Shown here: positions 7,082 to 13,525 of the stretch, one piece after another
How the letters are laid out: each line of letters opens with the position of its first letter
Numbering within the stretch: position 1 is the first letter of the stretch
Source of the DNA: Ettlia oleoabundans
Lineage: Eukaryota > Chlorophyta > Chlorophyceae > Chlamydomonadales
Reading direction: 5' to 3'
NCBI GenBank assembly: GCA_019693395.1
Contig: JAAMXP010001478.1
Location: forward strand, 1-13,525
Length of the DNA stretch: 13,525 nucleotides
Notes under the pieces: generated by a model
Database searches by the model: none
The model's input: only the letters and a program-made list of their open reading frames with translations
Told to the model about the DNA's origin: nothing
Program-made: the position numbers and the translations under genes

Positions 7082-9438
7082 CTAGTGATGCCTGGGGAAA
7101 CCAGCCAGGAAGCGGCGTGCTACCTGAAGCTGGGCAGCATCTGCCGCAGGCATGCACCCGCCCATCGGCGCCCGCATGCCGCTGCTTGCCTCCTGAGCAG
7201 CACCAAATGCAGCATGGGGGACAGGGTCTGGATGGAAGCAGGAGGTGCGCCTGGGGCCGAAAGGACGAAAGGCCCCCGTCCTGCCGCCGCTGCTGCCCTG
7301 CCTGCCAGCGCTGGGGGCTCCAAAGCTGGCCAGGAAGCAGCGCGCTGCGTGCAGCTGGCGCACATCCTCTGGCTGCATGCTGGCCTCAATGAGCGCCAGC
7401 CCACGGGCATGTAGACAGGGAGCACCAGCGCCGCTGCCGGCAGGAGCCTGCGGGGGCGGAAGGCTGCAGTCGCTCAAGAACCTGCACACATGATTGTTAA
7501 ACAAAATTAGGGGTAACCTTCCGTCGGCAACGAAAGACATGCGCGGGGACTGCGAGAATGTCACCGCAAGAAGGCAGTGCAGACGGATGCCCTTAAAAAA
7601 CGACACAAGTGCAGTCATTGCAGGGACGTGCTAGCAGGAGGGGCCACAAAGCAGTTCATTGGTTTTTAGAGGTACAGTGCGCAGGCAGTGTCGCAGAGTA
7701 AGCATGCCAGCTGTTCACTCACCCACTATCGTTGGCGTGGTTAGCAGGGGTGGGTGTACGCAGCTCGCAAGAATCGTCAGAAGCACCCCCAACACCGGGG
7801 AAACGCTGCCAGTGCAGCATCGGCAAGCGGCCAGGAGTGGTGGGCTCCTCCGGTGCCGCTCCCCCTGTTGGCTGCACCATGCCTGCGGATTGCTCGGTGT
7901 CACCAGCAGCAGCCGCACAGGCTTGCCACCAGAGGCGCTGTCGCAAAGCTGCCGCTGAGTGGCGCTGCAATTCAGCAGTCTTACGGGCGGTCAACTGCTG
8001 GCGGCGGGCAGGGTGGAATGCTGAGCGCCTGGGCTTGGAGCGCTGGTGCGGCGCAGGAAGATCTGCAGTCGCAGTTGGGCAGGTTGATGGAGTGGCTGAA
8101 ACCGGTGAGCAGGCTTGCACCTGCTGCTTGGTGACCCTAAACCCGATGGTCATGGCATGGCATGCGGAACGCAGGGGCAACAGCACAGCAGCGAGCACGG
8201 TGTGGCGCTACGTGGCAGTATAAGAGCTGCTGCACTGGGCATGCATGAGTTGGTAGTGCAGGCGACTCGTAAGAATGTGGATGACAGCCAAGTACGCACC
8301 TCTGTTGGGCGCCTGCTCACACGATGCGGCGGCCGCCAGCAGCGCCAGCCATGGGGTTTGTGCGGCTGGCGGGATGGCTTGTGGCGTGCCCACATCGCAG
8401 GCGCATGCGCTGCTAAGAGGGATGCGAACTGCCAGCTGTGGCATTTTTGCATAGCCTTGGCTGTCGGGCAAGCCCTGGGACATGCAGCCGCCGTCTCCGT
8501 TGGCCAGCGGGACTGGCGTGGTGTCAAAGCCAGTGGGCCCAAGGTGGGAGTCATTGGTGCATGAAGTCATCAAGCTTGGCGGTTGAATACGAACGGGAAT
8601 CGCAACTGCAGCAGGGCATGGATGCGGGTGGGACAAAGCCAACAACTGCGTCTATGGAGCTTCTATGGAGCTAAGGGCCAGCATTGATGCTCGAATTGTA
8701 GCGGCGGTTTTCAGGTGGTTGACGGGTTAGTTGGAATTCAATGCACATAAACCACTGGTGGTTGAGCACCACTGCACAAACGCCCGGCCACATCAGCATA
8801 TGCAAGCATGAACGGCAGCTGGAAACATGCAGGCCACATGTCAGACGATGGAATGTAGCTGCAGCCAGCGGTGAAGGAGGGCCACACGCCAGCGGTAGCA
8901 GCAGCGGAAGCTGAGGGCCGCAGCCTACCGTGTCGCCTAGCGAGTTCAACCGCTTCTATGGGTGTTTCTCTTGGTTGGCAGCTTACGGAATGTGTGGGAG
9001 GTGGCTCCTGCAAGGCGCATCCGCGTCCGGCCGAGTTGAAGGCCAGACAGCGATCGTAAGGCGGGATTGGACTGTGGAATATCGCAACCTGCATGCGCGT
9101 CCCTACAACAGGCAGTTCGGCCGGCGAGTCTGGAGGTTGCGCAGCCCGCAGCCTCCAACTCTCGGCTTGCTCACGTGTTGCCTCAGAAACTGCCTTAGTT
9201 GTGTGATGGCAAGCAAAGGGATTACCTGCGATATCGCCGAAGTCCGGGATCACCGGTTCTAGTACTAGATCAGCTGCTGACTGGGCACCTGCCCCCCCCC
9301 AGCCGCTGGCTCCTGGAGCCGCTCATCCTCCAGTGCAACAGTGCGGCCGGAACGGGGAGCGGACGACCGGGCCACTCCTCCATTCAGTTAATCGTTGCTA
9401 TACAGAAAACAACTCGCACCACATTTGCCAGCAGCCAT
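7082..9438 (-). CDS. Orphan multi-exon protein, about 420-430 residues, repeated C-terminal helix
   Basis: Not recognised. Phase-consistent exons are 8987-9088, 8300-8605, 7723-8095 and 7082-7481 (stop TAG), preceded by an exon ending at 9226 and a proposed 19-base first exon, 9420-9438 (M-A-A-G-K-C). Introns are 137, 381, 204 and 241 bases, with donors such as GCAG|GTAATC, TTCC|GTAAGC, AGAG|GTGCGT and GTGG|GTGAGT. Visible features: a basic, helix-prone stretch around residues 188-226 (RRQQLTARKTAELQRH), which could bind nucleic acid or target the nucleus; Ala/Pro/Gly-rich linkers; and two copies of a motif near the end, VRQLHAARCFLASFG (336-350) and AAQLQVARRFLAGFP (411-425). The exon ending at 9226 could begin at 9312 or 9288 (both keep phase), or from ATG 9326 if the C9 run at 9292-9300 is one base too long. 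The last two exons are best supported; the 5' end is weak. Confidence 0.5.
8651..8672. repeat. 11-base perfect tandem duplication
   Basis: TCTATGGAGCT occurs twice head-to-tail. It falls in the proposed 381-base intron (8606-8986) of the minus-strand orphan gene. Confidence 0.8.
9292..9300. repeat. C9 homopolymer at the 5' end of the minus-strand orphan
   Basis: Nine C on the plus strand (nine G on the minus strand). Its exact length decides whether ATG 9326-9324 is in frame with the well-supported coding stretch D-L-V-L-E-P-V-I-P-D-F-G-D-I-A just downstream: eight bases would be in frame, nine are not. Confidence 0.7.
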
Positions 9439-9731
9439 GCCCGCCTACAGGTGCGCTAGCGCAGGAATGGGTTGGGCCGTAGCAGAGCTGGGTTGAGCCA
9501 GCAGGGCAGATAAAAAGTGCCAGGAGGAGTGTTTACTTCATATTCAAGACATCAGTGATGCATATGGGTAGGCAAGGGACACCAATTGAAGCAACGGCAC
9601 AAATGAACAGGGGCAGACGAAACTAGGATGGCATGAGGTGGAAGTTTGGTGAGAGTTGCTCACATGTCTGACATGGCCCACGAGTAGTGAATGGTAGATG
9701 GTTTTGTCAATCCATCTCACTTTCTGACCTG
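9439..9731. promoter_or_regulatory. Second divergent promoter region
   Basis: About 290 bases separate the proposed starts of the minus-strand orphan (9438) and the plus-strand Gln-rich orphan (9732). A TATA-like string, ATAAAAAG, lies at 9510-9517 in plus orientation, some 215 bases before the plus-strand start. The placement depends on two weakly supported start codons. Confidence 0.35.
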
Positions 9732-11866
9732 ATGATGCAGAGCGTCAAACCGCAGCGGTGCCAGTGGGGTGACGTGGCGGCGGCAGAGCCGGCAGAGGCG
9801 GTGTAGGTGGCAGTGAGGCGCCCTGAGCGGAGGCCGCTCATGCGGGGTCTCGGCCAACGCAGTCCACGGTTAGTTGGTTTGCACGCCGCCTGGTGGGTGT
9901 GCATGAGTGGCTTCGCCTGCTGATGCCAGCAGTACCGGGCTTGACACTGACTATGCGTGCGCCTTTAGCCTCCTCTGACACACAGACTTTGTGGTTAGGT
10001 TTTAATGAAACTGCAGGGAGAGAGAAACCAACTGTTTACCGTTCCAGTGGAAACACAGCGCTTCCAGTGCACAGCCACAGCCTTCCTTCGCCCTTGATCA
10101 GGTGAGCTGCGCCGCGCAGCCAACACGTTTGGGGAGGAGTTGGCGGAGTCGAGCGGCCCATGGAGTGCCCCGTCCACGCCCGTGAGGAAGCCGGCCCGCT
10201 GGGCGCCCTCGCCCCGGTTTAGCGCACTTTGGTCTTTCAAACGATTTCTAGCAACTTTGAGCGCAGCCCCGGTTCAAACCCAGCTCATTCCGGGCCTAAG
10301 CCAGCCAGCTTTGAAGCTGACCCTTGCAGACCGCCTCGAGGGAACAAGCCGAGGAGGGCCTGACGGCACCCGTTCCACCTCTGCATGCCCTTGTCGACGA
10401 CAGCAAGCGGGGAACGACGGTCCACTACAACATGCCCCCACCCCTCTCCTTACGGCCTGGCAAAATCGTTAGAGCCCGCTCAGAGGAGAAGAGCCTTTCC
10501 CTCCCAACACCTTCCCACAGCTTGAAGCGCAAGGACCACAGCGGTAGCGAGGACAGTTCCCTAGCAGCATGGGACGCACTGCTGCTGGTAGCGGTGGAGG
10601 GAGAGGGCGTAGGTGCCGCCACCAGCCCGGCTCCCGCAAGGCCGCCACCCACAGCCGCTTCCAACAAACGGCAATGCTCAGTGCACCCACTTGGGCCCTC
10701 TCCCTTGAATGGGCCAAAATCTGAGGGTAGCAGCCAGCAGCAAGCCGCTGCATTGCAGCTGACGCAGTGGGGTGGAGCCAAGCGCCAGCGGCAGCGCCGA
10801 GGCCGCGCTTCGACATGGGGTTACCGGTTTGGCACTCTTTTGCCGACGTCAGTGCCAGCATCAGGGTTGGCGGCAGCAGAGGGGCCGACCGCCCAGGCTG
10901 AGCTGCCACAACTGCACCTGCAGCCCCAAAAACCGCAACATGCAGCAGCCTCGCAGCCAGCGCCACGGCAACCGGCTGCTGCAAGGCGGTTTCCGCAGCA
11001 GTCAACGCGCTCCTTGCCGCCCGGCATGCCGTCGCAGCAGTCACAGATCGCGCCAATGCTGCAGCCACAGTATTCTCTGCCGCAAACGCTGCCGTCACAT
11101 CAGCCGCAGCTGGCGCAGCAGCAGACTGGCAGAGGTGCAGAGGCCGGACCCAATTGGCAGGCGGGCGTGCAGATGATGCCGGAGATTCAAGTAGAGGTGA
11201 CAGCCCCGCGTCCGCAGCTGGAGGAAATCCTGCCATCCCTTGTCAACCCCTATTCCATGGACATCGCAGAGGAGCCTGGCACAGTGCTGGTGCGTGAGCT
11301 TACCCCCCTAGAGCGTGTGGCAGCCACGGTGATGCCGCAGCCTGCGGCCCAGCTGGTGGCAGCAATGGTGCCTCCGGAGGCAGCTCCCGCGCTCACGCAG
11401 CTGCTGTTGCAGGCTGCCCCGCAGCAGGCGGCTACTGCGCTGGCACTACTGCTGGCGCGCACCATGCAGCAGCAGCAACAACAGCAGCAGCAGATGCAGC
11501 AACAGCAGATGCAGCAGCAGCTACTGAGGCTCCTGGCGGGCGCCGCAAGTGCCCACAGCCTGTTGGCCCGTGCTGGCCCAACGAGCGCTTGCAGGTAGAG
11601 GCAGCATGACTGTCCACGTTTGGCTTCTGCCCTGCCAGCCCGACCCACCCAACTAATTGTTGCCTGCAATCCGCTCTGTTGTCTGTTCAACCGCTGCTTT
11701 GCTGGCAGAACGTAAATTGCTGGACCGCTGTCCCCCTTCCTGCAGTGGCCCCGCTCCACTGCTGGCGGCACTGACCGGCTGCGTGGGTGCAACAGGCAAC
11801 TTGGTAGGAAGCGATGCTCACGATGTTGGCGCTATGGAGGCCTTACTGGCTTATTTCCCGGCGTAG
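9732..11866 (+). CDS. Gln/Ala/Pro-rich orphan protein, about 500 residues, with polyQ
   Basis: Not recognised. The model is exons 9732-9768, 10102-10181, 10330-11594 and 11746-11866 (stop TAG), all phase-consistent. Introns are 333, 148 and 151 bases. The large third exon is the firm part. The last intron (TTGCAG|GTAGAG ... TTCCTGCAG|T) removes an in-frame stop and restores an open frame ending MEALLAYFPA. Features: KRQRQRRGR (190-198), a likely nuclear localisation signal; Pro/Gln-rich disorder from about 200 to 330; a helical Ala/Leu-rich block at 367-418 with the recurring pattern P-x-x-A-A-x-L-x-x-x-M (MPQPAAQLVAAMVPPEAAP); then polyglutamine broken by Met at 419-436, and an Ala/Leu tail. 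Low complexity plus a basic patch suggests a nuclear regulatory protein, but that is inference. If the first two exons are wrong, translation could start at Met in HYNMPPP (10432). Two TGTAA signals follow the stop. Confidence 0.55.
11467..11520 (+). repeat. CAG/CAA repeat encoding polyglutamine
   Basis: Eighteen codons, mainly CAG with some CAA and two ATG interruptions: nine Gln, Met, four Gln, Met, three Gln. Mixing of CAA and ATG suggests an old, partly stabilised tract. It lies in the long exon of the plus-strand orphan gene. Confidence 0.9.
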
Positions 11867-12097
11867 CAGGCCAGCCCTGGGCCCAGCTTGCTGAACATTT
11901 TTAGAACATTCCTCCTCAGCTAGTTGCTGCGTTTGCTAACTTTTGCCTCGGTTTCTTCAACCTTACCTTCGTACACACACTCTTCAATATGCCAGCTAGC
12001 TGCACAGCATGTACCAGACTGCAACATTGTCCACATTGTTTATTAGCTTGCAGAAGCTGTGTACACGAATTTGGCGTGAAGCCTGCCTCGCGCGTGA

Positions 12098-12102
12098 TGT
12101 AA
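12098..12102 (+). terminator. Candidate TGTAA polyadenylation signal
   Basis: TGTAA (GTGATGTAACTG), 232 bases after the stop of the plus-strand Gln-rich gene. It is the first of two such candidates. Confidence 0.4.
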
Positions 12103-12214
12103 CTGCACCAACGCTGCCTAGTAGGAGTAAGGGCCTGTTGTGCTGTCTCCCTAAATAACTGTCCTTGGCTGCATAGCGCTACTTTCAAACGCGAACTGCA
12201 GAATTTCCTACGTC

Positions 12215-12219
12215 TGTAA
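12215..12219 (+). terminator. Second candidate TGTAA polyadenylation signal
   Basis: TGTAA in GTCTGTAAACTC, about 350 bases after the stop of the plus-strand Gln-rich gene. Either this or the site at 12098 may be used. Confidence 0.4.
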
Positions 12220-12380
12220 ACTCACGCCCAGCAACAAGGATGAGGTGCCAGCACATAAAGCCACAGGCTTACTCATCCCAATGCGCTGAAAAGCTGCCAG
12301 CTCAGATCTAACCAACATGCCGTTGGTGGAGCTTCTAATCTTTAAACAATGTGCAGTTCTCAGCTGCTCAGCGCAGAGGG

Positions 12381-12385
12381 TTACA
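12381..12385 (-). terminator. Candidate TGTAA polyadenylation signal of polyubiquitin
   Basis: TTACA on the plus strand reads TGTAA on the minus strand, about 92 bases past the polyubiquitin stop codon. This is a typical short 3' UTR distance. Confidence 0.5.
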
Positions 12386-12476
12386 TGTCACATGGCTTAT
12401 AAACAGATGTGGAAAGTATACACAAGATGCGCTGGTGTTGTACAAAATGGCTGTTCAAGCCAAACCAAGCAGCATA

Positions 12477-13525
<1,049 letters not shown>

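Larger units (their letters stand above)
11867..12476. other. Intergenic, 3' UTRs of two convergent genes
   Basis: It lies between the stop of the plus-strand Gln-rich gene and the stop of the polyubiquitin gene. It is more AT-rich than the coding DNA and contains poly(A) candidates on both strands. I see no coding potential; the minus open frame at 11916-12188 has no recognisable features. Confidence 0.6.

Noticed and set aside
8150..8554. Alternative minus-strand frame through the third orphan exon, with a GTGAGC donor-like site near 8324
   Set aside because: The frame ending AGAG|GTGCGT at 8300 keeps phase with exons on both sides. The GTGAGC site is preceded by T and gives no consistent junction that I could find.
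10102..10119. CAG|GTGAGC at 10101 read as a donor, with the nearby CGCGCAG as its acceptor
   Set aside because: An 18-base intron is too short, and the pyrimidine-rich run just before position 10101 fits an acceptor better. A longer intron from 10102 to 10329 remains possible and lowers confidence in exon 2.
10469..11236. A 255-codon minus-strand open frame
   Set aside because: It is antisense to the long Gln-rich exon. The Ala-rich composition is what the complement of CAG/GCN-rich coding DNA gives.

Overview
The window looks like nuclear DNA of a core chlorophyte green alga. The DNA is GC-rich. Its genes are broken by many introns of about 115 to 410 bases, with GTGAG/GTGCG-type donors and TGCAG-type acceptors. 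Candidate TGTAA polyadenylation signals lie downstream of several genes, and the recognisable proteins are most like plant and algal homologues. I cannot fix the genus from sequence alone. There is no sign of bacterial operons, CRISPR arrays, mobile elements, tRNA or rRNA.

Left to right there are seven gene models. (1) Minus strand, 1-753: 5' part of a FRA10AC1 homologue (nuclear, spliceosome-associated). (2) Minus strand, 1190-1855: a two-exon 126-residue protein I do not recognise. (3) Minus strand, 2072-2401: a two-exon gene of 70 codons for the small acidic subunit of the COP9 signalosome (CSN9/COPS9, called SMAP1 in plants). (4) Plus strand, 2821-5581: a seven-exon short-chain dehydrogenase of the DHRS12 type, with complete catalytic motifs and one GC-AG intron. 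(5) Minus strand, 7082-9438: a multi-exon orphan of about 420-430 residues with a repeated C-terminal helix motif. (6) Plus strand, 9732-11866: a roughly 500-residue Gln/Ala/Pro-rich orphan with a polyglutamine run. (7) Minus strand, 12477 to the right edge: a polyubiquitin gene in which introns interrupt each ubiquitin unit at the same codons, and the whole unit, introns included, is tandemly duplicated.

Layout: genes 1 to 3 run head-to-tail on the minus strand. Genes 3 and 4 diverge from a 419-base shared upstream region, and genes 5 and 6 diverge from one of about 290 bases. Genes 4 and 5 converge on a 1.5 kb stretch without a supported gene. Genes 6 and 7 converge on about 600 bases holding candidate polyadenylation signals for both. 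Two genes belong to the ubiquitin world (CSN9 and polyubiquitin), but nothing indicates that they are physically or functionally clustered. I found no clear novel multi-gene system. The items most worth a second look are the split microgene CSN9, the intron-bearing ubiquitin duplication, and the two orphan proteins.

All exon models come from splice-site and reading-phase logic plus remembered family sequences. No alignment or transcript data were available.
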